A DNA stretch of 64,000 nucleotides from JBOFFC01 sp051648405 (GCA_051648405.1 JBOFFC010000134.1:1-64000); one strand, 5' to 3'; counted from the first letter of the stretch, positions 24,312-33,270 are shown. Program-made: numbers and translations. Notes: generated by a model from the letters alone, not told the origin.

Positions 24312-27300
24312 CTACCCGCGCTCCAGCCCGTCGAACAGCCGCTCGAACCGCGCCCGCGTCTCGCGCTGCGCATCGATAACCTCGGCCTCCACGCGGTCCG
24401 GGTCGTCGTAGCGCATCAGGTAGGCGAGCTTCCTCTTATCGACTTCGTCGGTCGGCAGTTCGTGGCGGCCGGCGGAGTTCATCAGGCGGATCCGCGCCTC
24501 GACGTTGCGCAGCAGTCGGTACGCGCCGCGGAAGAAGTCGGCGTCGTCGGCCGCGAGCGCCCCGGCGGTCTTCAGCGCAGCGAGCGCGTCGAGCGTCCCC
24601 GGGGCGCGGACCCGCGGCTCTTCGCCGCCGTGCTTCAGTTGCAGCGTCTGCACCAAGAACTCGATATCGACCGTCCCTCCCGCGCCGCGCTTGAGGTTCC
24701 GCGGGCTCGCAGACTCTTCCAGCCGCCGCCGCATGACGCGGACCTCGGTCGCGTGCTCGGGGCGCCAGGGGGGGCCGTACGCCGCTTCGATCACCGCCCC
24801 CATCGCCCGGGCGCAAGCCATAGGGTCGCCGTAAACCGCCCGCGCCTTGCACAGCGCGAGGCGTTCCCAAAGCTGCCCCGCCCCCGAGCAGTAGTACGCC
24901 GCGAAGGCGTCGATCGGCACCGACAGCGACCCCCCGGCGCCCGTCGGGCGGAGCCGCGCATCGACTTCGTACAAGCGGCCGTGCGGACCAAGCCTATTGA
25001 CCCCCTTGATGATCCGCTGGCCGTACTCGCCGAAGAAGTGGCCGTTGGTCGTGGCGTCGGCGGCGCGCGAACGGCGGCGCGGAACGGTCGGGCCGTCGGC
25101 TTCGTAGAGGAACACGAGGTCGAGGTCGCTGTGGTAGTTCGGCTCGCGCCCGCCGAGCTTCCCCATGGCGAGGACGACCGGGCCAACCGGCCCGCCGACG
25201 CGGTCGCGCAGCGCATCGGCTTCGGGGCCCGTGGCGTCGTCCGCCGGGGCCCCGACGGTCGGCTGGCCGTACTTGTCGATCAGCTCGTGGAGCTCACGGT
25301 CGCACACCAGACCGAGCAGGCACTCGGCCACGTCGGCTAGCGCGGCGTGTGTCGCGCGGATGTCGTCTCGGCCGACGATGTCACGAACGCCGACGCGCAG
25401 GTGCTGGGCGTGCTTGAAGCTGTGCAGGATCGGTTCGAGGTCCTCGGCGCCGCGCGCCAGGTCGGCGAGCGACGCGTCGAGCATCTCGAGCGTCGGAAGC
25501 CGCTCGACGAGCAGGCTGTCCATCAGCTCGTCGATCATCCCCGGGTTGCTGGTGAGGGTCTCGGCCAGGTACGGGCAGGCCGCGCAGAGCGTCACGTACA
25601 GGTCGAGCGACGGCCGGTTTTGGCTGAACAGTTCCCACAGCGCGGCCTTGCCCCCGATCGAGTCGCTGACGCGGCTCAGGTTGACGAGGGTCTGGTCCGG
25701 CTCGGGGGTGCGGGCGATCGCGGCCAGCAAGCGCGAGGCGATCGACGCCAAGAAATGCCGGCAGCGGCGCGGCGACAGGAGGCGGATCCTCTCGGTCGCC
25801 AGCGTCATCAAGTTGGCGTAAGCCGCTTGGACGTTCTGGAAAGGGTACTTGCCGAGCACCTCGGCGACGCGCTCGGGGGACGGGTCGGGGTCGTTCACCA
25901 GGTCGACCTCGGGCTCCGCCCCCTCGTCGCCGCCGAACGAGTCGTGCAGCAAGTGGTCGAGGATCCGCCGGTTGACGGTCGTCCGCTCGCGGTAGTTAGC
26001 GCGGAACGCTTCGAGGGCAGTCGCGGCGGGGGTGTCGGCGAACCCGATCCGGACGGCGAGCTTGCGGGCCTCGATCTCGCTCGTCGGCAGCGTGTGGGTC
26101 TGCAAGTCGAACAGGATCTGTAGGCGGTGCTCGACCTTACGCAGGAACACGTAGTTGTCCTCGAGCAGCAGGCGCTCTTGCGGCGTCAAGCAGCCGCCGC
26201 GCTCGAGCCGCTCGATCGCCTCGAGCGTGTTCCCGGTGCGGACCTCGGGGAGGGACGCGCCGTTGAGGAGCTGCAAGAACTGCAAGACGAATTCAACGTC
26301 GCGGATGCCGCCGTGGCCCGTCTTCACGTTGCTGACGCCCCCCGACTCGCCGAGGCGCTCGATGCGGCGCTTGAGCGACTTGATCCCCGCGATGTCGGCC
26401 ATCGTCAGGTAGCGGCGGTAGACCCACGGCTGGAGCCGCGCGAGCAGCGCGTCGCCGAGCGGCACGTCGCCGGCCACGGGGCGGGCCTTGATGTACGCCT
26501 GGCGTTCCCAGGTGCGGCCCTTCGTGTCGTAGTAGGCGGTCATCGCGTCGAGCGACTCGCAGATCGGCCCGTGTTCCCCCTCGGGGCGGAGCCGCAGGTC
26601 GACCCGGTAGCACGAGCCGCGGTCGGTCGATTCGCCGACGAGCTTCACGAGCTCGCGCGACAGGCGGTCGAAGTACTCGCGGTTGGTGGCGCCGCGCTGG
26701 TGATCAGTTTCTCCCTCTTCGTCGAACAGCAGGATGAGGTCGATGTCGCTGGAATAGTTGAGCTCGACGCCGCCGAGCTTGCCGAGGGCGAGCACGCAGA
26801 ACCGCGCCGCCTGGCCGTCGCGACGGCGCGGGACGCCGAGCTTCGCGTCGAGCCACTTGCGGAGGAACGCGACGGCCGCTTCGAGGATCGCGTCGGCGAG
26901 GAACGAAATCTGTCGCGAGACGGTCGCCACGGTCTGGTTCCGTACGATGTCGCCGTACGCGATGCGGATCGTCTCGCGCTGCTTCACGCGGCGGAGCATC
27001 GCCGAGACCGCTAGCGGGTCGTCGAGCACGAGGGCCTCGCCGACCAGCTCCTGCACCAGTGTGTCGCGTGCGACGGGGCGGCCCTCCGTCATGCGCAGCA
27101 GGTCGTAGCACTCCTGGTCGCGGACCAACAGGTCGCTCAGGTACTGGCTCGTCGAGAGGAGCTGCAGCAGGTTGGGGAGCGCCTCGCGGTCGCGCTCGAA
27201 CAGCGCCGACATCGACAGCGGGTTGCGCGCCGCCGAGAGGAAGCGCTCGAAGTTCCGCAGCGCCATGTCGGCGTCGGCCAGGCGCGGCGCGACGGCTTGG

Positions 27301-27464
27301 AACTGCTCGCACAGCACGCCCACCAGGTCGAGCGGCACGCCGGCGAGCGCGATCCGCCGCCACGCCGCGGCGCCGGCGAGCGGGTCGGTCAGTCGCTGCG
27401 GTCCGAGGACGGCCGTCGATTCTTGCGGGGCGTCGAGCAGGCGACGCAGCTGTTGCAGTTCCAT
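24312..27464 (-). CDS. glnE: Bifunctional glutamine synthetase adenylyltransferase/deadenylylase GlnE
   Basis: GlnE attaches AMP to glutamine synthetase and removes it, tuning nitrogen assimilation in response to PII. The 1050 residues contain the two duplicated nucleotidyltransferase halves: GKLGGVELNYSSDIDLILLF near residue 230 (deadenylylase) and MGKLGGREPNYHSDLDLVFLY near 770 (adenylylase), each with G-G and D-x-D. ERQAYIKARPVAGD and ERLALCKARAVYGD are the matching downstream motifs, and GGxxDIEFxxQ appears twice (GHGGIRDVEFVLQ, GAGGTVDIEFLVQ). Length is normal or slightly long. The ATG is followed upstream by a long gap with nested repeats. Confidence 0.97.
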   Translation of the reverse strand: MELQQLRRLLDAPQESTAVLGPQRLTDPLAGAAAWRRIALAGVPLDLVGVLCEQFQAVAPRLADADMALRNFERFLSAARNPLSMSALFERDREALPNLLQLLSTSQYLSDLLVRDQECYDLLRMTEGRPVARDTLVQELVGEALVLDDPLAVSAMLRRVKQRETIRIAYGDIVRNQTVATVSRQISFLADAILEAAVAFLRKWLDAKLGVPRRRDGQAARFCVLALGKLGGVELNYSSDIDLILLFDEEGETDHQRGATNREYFDRLSRELVKLVGESTDRGSCYRVDLRLRPEGEHGPICESLDAMTAYYDTKGRTWERQAYIKARPVAGDVPLGDALLARLQPWVYRRYLTMADIAGIKSLKRRIERLGESGGVSNVKTGHGGIRDVEFVLQFLQLLNGASLPEVRTGNTLEAIERLERGGCLTPQERLLLEDNYVFLRKVEHRLQILFDLQTHTLPTSEIEARKLAVRIGFADTPAATALEAFRANYRERTTVNRRILDHLLHDSFGGDEGAEPEVDLVNDPDPSPERVAEVLGKYPFQNVQAAYANLMTLATERIRLLSPRRCRHFLASIASRLLAAIARTPEPDQTLVNLSRVSDSIGGKAALWELFSQNRPSLDLYVTLCAACPYLAETLTSNPGMIDELMDSLLVERLPTLEMLDASLADLARGAEDLEPILHSFKHAQHLRVGVRDIVGRDDIRATHAALADVAECLLGLVCDRELHELIDKYGQPTVGAPADDATGPEADALRDRVGGPVGPVVLAMGKLGGREPNYHSDLDLVFLYEADGPTVPRRRSRAADATTNGHFFGEYGQRIIKGVNRLGPHGRLYEVDARLRPTGAGGSLSVPIDAFAAYYCSGAGQLWERLALCKARAVYGDPMACARAMGAVIEAAYGPPWRPEHATEVRVMRRRLEESASPRNLKRGAGGTVDIEFLVQTLQLKHGGEEPRVRAPGTLDALAALKTAGALAADDADFFRGAYRLLRNVEARIRLMNSAGRHELPTDEVDKRKLAYLMRYDDPDRVEAEVIDAQRETRARFERLFDGLERG

Positions 27465-27639
27465 AGTCGGTGGCGGACGCGGCGATTCGTGCGACGAGAG
27501 CGGGGCGAGGCGTGTGTCCCGGGCGCGCGTCCGCCTGGACCGCGACCATCCACCCCTAGCTTAACGCGCCGGCCTGTTCCGGGCGACAAGAAACAGCCAA
27601 CTACGTCCTGCTGGCGAGTTCCGTTGGCAGGATGCACCG

Positions 27640-27800
27640 CGGAGATCGCTGAGGACACAGAGACGGAGAACGGAACCGCCGATGGACGCAGATGAACACC
27701 GATGAGAAAGCGTCGAGGGCCTGCTTCATCCGCGTCGATCGGCGTCCATCGGCGGTTCCCCTCTTTCGTTTCTCCGCGATCTCCGCGGTGAATCTCATTC
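27640..27800. repeat. Nested inverted repeats between glnE and miaB
   Basis: The outer arms are ACCGCGGAGATCGC (about 27639-27652) and GCGATCTCCGCGGT (about 27777-27790), perfect complements. The inner arms are GGAACCGCCGATGGACGC and GCGTCCATCGGCGGTTCC, also perfect complements. Between them are ACCGATGAGAAAGCG-type units. The rest of the 368-base gap (27465-27832) holds the glnE leader and otherwise nothing recognisable. The GATGGACGCAGATGAAC units link it to the fmt-def element and to 60862-60890. Confidence 0.75.
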
Positions 27801-27832
27801 TGGCCTTCGGGTCGCGTGCGCGCGCCGAGGGT

Positions 27833-29281
27833 TCAGCCGGCGGCGAGGCCGAGCGCGTAGACCTCGGGCCCGACGTGGTCGGTGACCACCGCGCCGAACA
27901 GCGTGTGCGCGTTCGCGTCGTAGAGGGCGACCGCCAGGGTTTGGCCGATCTGGCGCGGGTTGCCGTCGAAGACGACGATCCGGTCGCACATCGTCCGCCC
28001 CGTGAGCTGCACGGGCCCGACGAGCGGCTCGTCGGCGCCGGCGCGCTCTAGGTCGCGAACGGCCGTCTTGCTCGGGCCCTCAACGAGCACCTCGACACGG
28101 CGGCCGAGGAACCGCTGGTTGTCGGCTTCGCTGATCTCGTTCTGCAGCGCGAGCAGCTCGTTGTTGCGGCGCCGCTTGACCTCGTCGGGGACGTCGTCCG
28201 GCAGCCGGTCGGCGGCCTTCGTGCCGGGACGTTCGCTGTACTTGAAGATGAAGCTGTTCTTGAACCGGCAGTCGCGCACCAGGTCCATCGTCTGCTGAAA
28301 GTCCTCTTCGGTCTCGCCCGAGAAGCCGACGATGAAGTCGCTGGTGATCGCCACGTCGGGCATCCATTCCTTGGCTCGAGCGTGCATCTCGCGGTACTCG
28401 GCCACCGTGTAGCCGCGTTTCATCCGCAGCAACTGAGCGTCCGACCCGTGCTGCGCGGGGACGTGCAGGTACTTGACGCACTTCGGCAGGTCGCGGACGG
28501 CGGCCAGGACGTCGTCCGTCATGTCGCGCGGGTAGCTCGTGACGAACTTGATCCGCTCGATCCCCTCGACGTCGTGCAGGGCGTGGAGCAGGTCGCTGAA
28601 CCGCCAGGCGCGGCCCTCCTCGGTGTGGCGCCAACTGTTGACGGTCTGTCCGAGCAAGCAGATCTCTTTGCACCCTTCGTCGGCCAGTCGGCGGGCCTCG
28701 GCCAGCAGGTGGCTCGGGGGGCGGCTCTGCTCGGGGCCGCGGACCGACGGCACGATGCAGTAGGTGCAGAACTTGTCGCACCCGATCTGGATCCGCACGT
28801 AGGCCTGGAACGGCGTCGGGCGCATCGACGGGTCGCGCAGCGGGTCGAACGACTCGTGGCTCCGCTTGATCGAATCGACCGCCCCGTCCTTGCGGCCCAG
28901 GCTCACCTCGAGCAGTTGCTGATTGGGCTTCGACCGCGCCTCGCGCACCAGCGCCGGCACTTGGTGCAACTGCCCGGGGCCGACGACGATGTCGACGTAC
29001 GGCGCCCGCTGGAAGATCAGCCGTTGGTCCTTTTGCGCCATGCAGCCGATGACCCCGATCACCTTGCCGGGGTGGCTACGCTTGGCGTCTTTGAGGCGTC
29101 CCAGGGCCGAGTAGATCTTGTCCTCGGCGTGCTGCCGGACGCTGCACGTGTTGAACAGGATCGTGTCGGCGTCGGCGGTGCTGGCGGTGAGCTCGTACCC
29201 CTCCTTGCGCAGGCTGGCCACCACCAGCTCGGAGTCGAGCAGGTTCATCTGGCAGCCGACGGTTTCGATGTAGAGCTTCAG
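27833..29281 (-). CDS. miaB: tRNA-2-methylthio-N6-dimethylallyladenosine synthase MiaB
   Basis: MiaB is a radical-SAM methylthiotransferase that converts i6A37 to ms2i6A37 in tRNA. The N-terminal cluster cysteines are in VGCQMNLLDSE, NTCSVR (about 46) and GVIGCMAQ (about 80). The radical-SAM motif CDKFCTYC is at 168-175, and a TRAM domain (RRVEVLVEGPSK) ends the protein. The first ATG (29248) lies after the essential first Cys. Between that Cys and the in-frame stop at 29291-29293 the only plausible initiator is CTG at 29281 (LKLYIETVGC), so I place the start there. The usual start seems to have been overwritten by a repeat arm (29286-29327). Confidence 0.9.
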   Translation of the reverse strand: MKLYIETVGCQMNLLDSELVVASLRKEGYELTASTADADTILFNTCSVRQHAEDKIYSALGRLKDAKRSHPGKVIGVIGCMAQKDQRLIFQRAPYVDIVVGPGQLHQVPALVREARSKPNQQLLEVSLGRKDGAVDSIKRSHESFDPLRDPSMRPTPFQAYVRIQIGCDKFCTYCIVPSVRGPEQSRPPSHLLAEARRLADEGCKEICLLGQTVNSWRHTEEGRAWRFSDLLHALHDVEGIERIKFVTSYPRDMTDDVLAAVRDLPKCVKYLHVPAQHGSDAQLLRMKRGYTVAEYREMHARAKEWMPDVAITSDFIVGFSGETEEDFQQTMDLVRDCRFKNSFIFKYSERPGTKAADRLPDDVPDEVKRRRNNELLALQNEISEADNQRFLGRRVEVLVEGPSKTAVRDLERAGADEPLVGPVQLTGRTMCDRIVVFDGNPRQIGQTLAVALYDANAHTLFGAVVTDHVGPEVYALGLAAG

Positions 29282-29285
29282 GAGA

Positions 29286-29327
29286 GGCTTTCAGCTTTCG
29301 GCGGTCAGCTTTCGGCTTTCAGCGGCC
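29286..29327. repeat. GCTTTCGGC-family repeat arm abutting miaB
   Basis: Units GGCTTTCAGCTTTCGGCGG and TCAGCTTTCGGCTTTCAGC lie just upstream of the miaB coding sequence and contain its in-frame upstream stop codon. The same family forms the arms of the cassette at 55525-56054 and the inner arms at 30581-30666. Confidence 0.7.
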
Positions 29328-29345
29328 GACGACGTACGAACGCTG

Positions 29346-29507
29346 TCAGGCGGCGGTTTTCTTCGACTTCGCTTGTGCTTTGTGGTCGCGGATCTGTTCG
29401 CGGACTTCCGCCACGACGCGGTCGCGGCGGCTGCGCATCAGGGAAACGAGCGTCCGCACCGCGACCAGCGTAGCGAGCGCAAGCAGCACCGTGTCGATCG
29501 TCGTCAT
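29346..29507 (-). CDS. 53-residue membrane-anchored small protein
   Basis: The product begins MTTIDTVLLALATLVAVRTL and has one N-terminal membrane helix (about residues 5-23), then a basic, helical tail with RSRRDRVVAEVREQIRDHKAQ ending KSKKTAA. It lies 64 bases upstream of miaB on the same strand. The topology (short span plus charged coil) is common in planctomycete small proteins. Function unknown. It is short but has a proper ATG and coding-like composition. Confidence 0.6.
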   Translation of the reverse strand: MTTIDTVLLALATLVAVRTLVSLMRSRRDRVVAEVREQIRDHKAQAKSKKTAA

Positions 29508-29613
29508 GGGGTCGGGCTCCGTCCCGGGGAAGACCGTAGTCTAGCCCACCAGCGAGCCGCGGTGCGAGGCCGACCCCAAGCTCGCACGGCGCTCCGGCCC
29601 CAAGGGCGTGCCG

Positions 29614-30540
29614 CTAGCAGAGCCGCGCTCCCGACGCCAAACGGGTCCCGCGTAGGAACTCCTCGGCGGCCATCCGGCGTTTGCCGGCGGGCTGGACCTC
29701 TAGCAGCTCGACGGCCCCCTCGCCGCAAGCGACCACCAGGCGTTTGCCCGCGTCGAGCACTTCGCCCGGCGCGCCCGCCCCTTCGACGACACGCACGCGA
29801 TCGATCACCAGCCGCAGCGGCGGGCCTTTCTCGACCGGCGCCGCGGTGAACGCCCGGGGCCAGGGGTTGGTCCCGCGGACCTGGTCTTTCACGCGCGCCG
29901 CCGGGCGCGACCAATCGACCAGTCCGTGCTCCTTGGCGAGGCGTGGCGCCTTGGTCATCAGGCTCGTTTCCTGCGGCGTGCCGACCGCCGTGCCCGCTTC
30001 GAGCTCGCGGACGACGCGCGAAACGAGCTCGGCGCCGATCGCCGACAGCCGCACTTCGAGCTCCCCGGCCGTCTCGTCGGGATCGATCGGCGTTGCGCTC
30101 TGGCCGAGCGACGGCCCGGCGTCGAGTCCCGGCGTCATCTCGATGACCGTAACTCCGGTCTGCGTGTCGCCGTTCAGCACGGCCCACTGCACCGGCGCGG
30201 CGCCGCGGTATTTGGGGAGCAACGACCCGTGAAGGTTCACCCCCCCCAGCCGCGTCGCCGCGAGGGCCGCGGGCTTCAGGATCTCGCCGTAGTCGCAGAC
30301 GACCAGCAGGTCGGCCTCGAAGGACGCTAGTCGCGCGGCGCCTACCTCGTCGTTCACGGTCAGGGGCTGCCACAAGGAGAGGCCGAGCCGCGCAGCGGCC
30401 GCGGCCATCGGCGCCGGGGGGTCGCTCGCCCTCCCGCGCGGCGGGCGCGTGACGACGCATGCCACGTCGTGCCCGTCCGCCACCAGCCGCCCTAGCGACG
30501 GCACAGCAAACGGCCCCGTTCCCAGCGCGACGAGCTTCAT
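29614..30540 (-). CDS. fmt: Methionyl-tRNA formyltransferase
   Basis: Fmt formylates initiator Met-tRNA with 10-formyltetrahydrofolate. The 308 residues start MKLVALGTGPFAVPSL and contain the transferase signature VNLHGSLLPKYRGAAPVQWA with the catalytic N102 and H104, and D140 in TPGLDAG. A C-terminal OB-like domain follows (VKDQVRGTNPWPRAFTA, VVACGEGAVELLEVQPAGKR). Length is normal. It lies downstream of def on the same strand, the classical def-fmt pairing. The ATG is preceded at nine bases by a repeat arm, and no Shine-Dalgarno sequence is visible. Confidence 0.95.
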   Translation of the reverse strand: MKLVALGTGPFAVPSLGRLVADGHDVACVVTRPPRGRASDPPAPMAAAAARLGLSLWQPLTVNDEVGAARLASFEADLLVVCDYGEILKPAALAATRLGGVNLHGSLLPKYRGAAPVQWAVLNGDTQTGVTVIEMTPGLDAGPSLGQSATPIDPDETAGELEVRLSAIGAELVSRVVRELEAGTAVGTPQETSLMTKAPRLAKEHGLVDWSRPAARVKDQVRGTNPWPRAFTAAPVEKGPPLRLVIDRVRVVEGAGAPGEVLDAGKRLVVACGEGAVELLEVQPAGKRRMAAEEFLRGTRLASGARLC

Positions 30541-30548
30541 AAGGAATT

Positions 30549-30703
30549 AGCCGCAGATAAGCGCAGATGGACGCGGATGAAGCAGTCAGCTTTTAGCTTT
30601 CAGCAGTCAGCTGTCGGTGTTCAGAACGTTCGGCTGCTGAACGCTGATCGCTGACGGCTGATCGCTCCCCCATCTGCGTTTATCTGCGTTCATCTGTGGT
30701 TTC
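30549..30703. repeat. Nested inverted-repeat element between def and fmt
   Basis: Outer arms of the CGCAGAT family: CGCAGATAAGCGCAGATG near 30552 and, inverted, CGCAGATAAACGCAGATG near 30670-30690 (one mismatch in 18). Inside are arms of the GTCAGCTTT/GCTGTCGG family (30581-30627 and 30631-30666). No gene is enclosed. The element fills most of the 178-base gap, starting nine bases from the fmt ATG and ending about 16 bases from the def stop. Confidence 0.75.
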
Positions 30704-30718
30704 CTTCCTTCATTCGTT

Positions 30719-31306
30719 TCAAGCACGGAGCGACTCGAGTTCCGCGATCCGCGCGGCGATCTGTTCGTCGGTCGGCACGTCGCCCGTGCGCTGGCGGCTG
30801 TCGAAGTCGTCTTCGAGGTCGAGCACGTCGTCACGGACCTCGGCGAGGGTCGTCGCCGAGAACTTGTCGATCAGCAGGATCCCGTCGAGGTGATCGGTCT
30901 CGTGCAGCACGACGCGGGCGTCCATGCCGGCGAGCGTCTCGTCGATCGCGTTCCCTGCGAGGTCGTAAGCCTGCACGCGGATCGTCTGGTTGCGTGACAC
31001 GGGCCCGCGGATGTCGGGGAGGCTCAGGCACCCCTCGCGCATCTCCTCGAGCCCCTTCCCCTGCGATAGGACGGGGTTCAGATAGACCCGCTCCAGCTCC
31101 GGCCGGTCGGGGTCCCCCTCGACGTTGACGACGAACATCCGGTAGGGGAGCCCCACTTGGTTGGCGGCCAGGCCGATCCCCTCGTGCTCGTACATCAGGT
31201 CGAACATCTCGGCGACCCACTCGCGGACCTGCTTATCGACGCGCTTCAGCGGCTTCGAGACGTGCCGCAGCACGGGGTGCGGGTAGAGCACAACTTCGAG
31301 CGACAC
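30719..31306 (-). CDS. def: Peptide deformylase
   Basis: Def removes the formyl group from the N-terminal Met of new proteins using a bound metal. The 195 residues show motif I GIGLAANQ (43-50), motif II EGCLS (91-95, metal ligand Cys93) and motif III HETDH (135-139, two ligand His and catalytic Glu). The first residue of motif III is His where many have Gln. The tail (DDFDSRQRTGDVPTDEQIAARIAELESLRA) is a charged helical extension. The start is GTG; a candidate -10 (TATACT on the coding strand at 31364-31369) lies 58 bases upstream. Confidence 0.96.
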   Translation of the reverse strand: MSLEVVLYPHPVLRHVSKPLKRVDKQVREWVAEMFDLMYEHEGIGLAANQVGLPYRMFVVNVEGDPDRPELERVYLNPVLSQGKGLEEMREGCLSLPDIRGPVSRNQTIRVQAYDLAGNAIDETLAGMDARVVLHETDHLDGILLIDKFSATTLAEVRDDVLDLEDDFDSRQRTGDVPTDEQIAARIAELESLRA

Positions 31307-31363
31307 GGCGCGGCAACCCTGGTCGAGAGAGCGGGCGTTTAGGACGCGGGGCGAGAACCGCGA

Positions 31364-31413
31364 GTATAGCGCGGCGGGCCGCCGTTGTCCCGACCTCGCC
31401 CGCCGGTCTACGA
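31364..31413. promoter_or_regulatory. Divergent promoter region of def and the VWA-ExbBD operon
   Basis: On the minus strand TATACT (31364-31369) is a good -10 for def. On the plus strand TTGTCC (31384-31389) and TACGAT (31408-31413), spaced 18 bases, make a candidate sigma-70-type promoter for the operon starting at 31462. Confidence 0.45.
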
Positions 31414-31461
31414 TCGGATCGACCCCACGCCGCAGAACGCCCCACGCCCCGAGGAAAACGC

Positions 31462-32436
31462 GTGCCGACCGACCGCGACAACCGACTGGCCGGCGCCGCT
31501 TGGGGGGGCTCGCTTGCGCTCCACGCGCTGCTGACGGCTTCGGCGGCGCTGCTTGTCGGGACGGCGCCGCGGGGGGCCACCGACCAGCCCTCCCGTGAGG
31601 TCGGGGTGGTGCTGCGCCGCGAGCGTGTCGAGTCGTTCGCCGAGGAGGACACGGGGCCGACTTCCACGCCGGCCGCCAAGCCGGCCGAAACCGACTCCGC
31701 GGCCGGGCCGCCGCTCGACCTGGCCGTGGCGATGAGTCCCACGCCGACCGAGAGCCCGTTCGCCGAGCTGATCGATCGGCTCACCGCGCCGGACGCCGCG
31801 GGGGAGTCGGCGATCGGGATCGGCGGCGCCCGCGAGGGCCCGCGCAAGGCGGGCGGCTCGGGGGGGGTGGGCCTCGGCGAGATCGTCAAGCGGGGCCAGG
31901 CGCGAGTCACCGTGTTCGGCGTCAGCGGCGAGGGGAGCCGCTTCGTCTACGCATTCGACCGGTCGATCAGCATGGCGGGCCCGCCGCTGGCGGCGGCCAA
32001 GCGGCAACTCGTCACCAGCCTCGACGCGCTCGGCGACACGCACCAGTTCCAGGTCCTGTTCTTCAACACGGGGGTCACGGCGTTCGACCTGACCGGGGGG
32101 CAAGCCCGCGTCGCCTACGCGACCGACCAAAACAAGCGCCTCGCCGCCGAGTACGTCGAAGCGGTCAGCGCCGACGGGGGGACCGATCGCTTCACCGCCC
32201 TCAAACGGGCCCTCGCCTACCGGCCCGACGTCATCTTTTTCCTCACCGACGCCGACATCGAGATGACCCCCTCCGAGGTCCACGAGATCGCCGACCGGAA
32301 CGCGGGGGTCGCCACGATCAGCACCATCGAATTCGGCCGCGGACCGAAACCGCGCGGCCGCAACTTCCTCGAAGACCTCGCCGCCGTAACGGGGGGAGCG
32401 TACGGCTACATCGACCTGACACGCCTCGTGCGGTGA
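31462..32436 (+). CDS. Inner-membrane anchored VWA-domain protein (TonB-like layout)
   Basis: The 324-residue protein starts at GTG and has one N-terminal membrane helix (AWGGSLALHALLTASAALLVG). A long Pro/Ala/Glu-rich periplasmic spacer (about 35-130) follows, then a von Willebrand A domain: FVYAFDRSISMAG supplies the DxSxS MIDAS (near residue 170), and IFFLTDADIEM the later Asp. Anchor plus extended linker resembles TonB, but the C-terminal TonB fold is replaced by VWA. It is the first gene of an operon with ExbB/TolQ and two ExbD/TolR proteins, so it may be the effector that couples proton flow to work in the envelope. Confidence 0.8.
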   Translation: MPTDRDNRLAGAAWGGSLALHALLTASAALLVGTAPRGATDQPSREVGVVLRRERVESFAEEDTGPTSTPAAKPAETDSAAGPPLDLAVAMSPTPTESPFAELIDRLTAPDAAGESAIGIGGAREGPRKAGGSGGVGLGEIVKRGQARVTVFGVSGEGSRFVYAFDRSISMAGPPLAAAKRQLVTSLDALGDTHQFQVLFFNTGVTAFDLTGGQARVAYATDQNKRLAAEYVEAVSADGGTDRFTALKRALAYRPDVIFFLTDADIEMTPSEVHEIADRNAGVATISTIEFGRGPKPRGRNFLEDLAAVTGGAYGYIDLTRLVR

Positions 32437-32529
32437 AGGGGGAGAGCCGAACAACGCCCGATCAGCGATGATCGCTGAGTCCCCACAACGCAAGGCTCCA
32501 CCCCAGTCCACGCCCGCCCGCCGTTCTCT

Positions 32530-33270
32530 ATGCGCACCTCCCACGTACTCGAGTCGCTACTCGCGCCGCTTGCCGAGGTCGGGAGCGGGGCGTGGCTTTG
32601 GGAGCTGGTGACCGCCGGCGGGCCCGTGGGGCAAGCGATCACCGGGACGCTCGTCGTGGTGTCGGTCGCCGCGGTGGCGCTGGTGATCGAGCAACTGCTG
32701 ACGCTCACGCGCGAGCGGCTCGCCCCCGACGGGCTCGCCGAGCGCGTCGCCCGGGCGCTCGAGGCGGGGGACCTGGCGACGGCGACCGAGGCGTGCAACC
32801 GGCAGCCGAGCCTGCTCGCGGACGCGCTCCGCGCCGGGCTGGTCGAGGCCGCGACGACCGGCCCCGCGACGACCTGGCCCGCCGTTGAGAAGGGGATCGA
32901 AGACGCGGCCGGCGACTCGGCCGTCCGCCTCCTGCGCAGGCTCGACTACCTGTCGGTGATCGGCAACCTCGGGCCGATGCTCGGCCTCTTGGGGACGGTG
33001 GTCGGGATGCTGATGGCGTTCGCCGAAGTCGCCTCGACCGAAGGGGGCGCGAGCGCCGCGCAGCTCGCCTCGGGGATCTACCAGGCGCTCGTCACGACGG
33101 TCCTCGGGCTGGTGATCGCGATCCCGTCGCTCGCCGCCCACGCCGTGCTCCGCAACCGGCTCGACAACCTGGTGGCCGACGCGATCGGCGAGGCGGAGCG
33201 GGCGACGCGCCCGCTGAAGCGCGCGATCATCGGCGGCAAGCCAGCACGTCACGCGCAGGGGACGCCGTGA
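32530..33270 (+). CDS. MotA/TolQ/ExbB family proton channel protein
   Basis: The 246-residue protein has three membrane helices: AITGTLVVVSVAAVALVIEQLL (about 35-56), LSVIGNLGPMLGLLGTVVGMLMAF (about 140-163) and YQALVTTVLGLVIAIPSLAAHAV (about 180-205). The cytoplasmic loop and Gly/Pro pattern are those of ExbB/TolQ. These pentameric proteins with a pair of ExbD subunits form a proton-driven rotary motor. Its stop codon overlaps the ATG of the first ExbD-like gene (TGATG). Confidence 0.93.
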   Translation: MRTSHVLESLLAPLAEVGSGAWLWELVTAGGPVGQAITGTLVVVSVAAVALVIEQLLTLTRERLAPDGLAERVARALEAGDLATATEACNRQPSLLADALRAGLVEAATTGPATTWPAVEKGIEDAAGDSAVRLLRRLDYLSVIGNLGPMLGLLGTVVGMLMAFAEVASTEGGASAAQLASGIYQALVTTVLGLVIAIPSLAAHAVLRNRLDNLVADAIGEAERATRPLKRAIIGGKPARHAQGTP

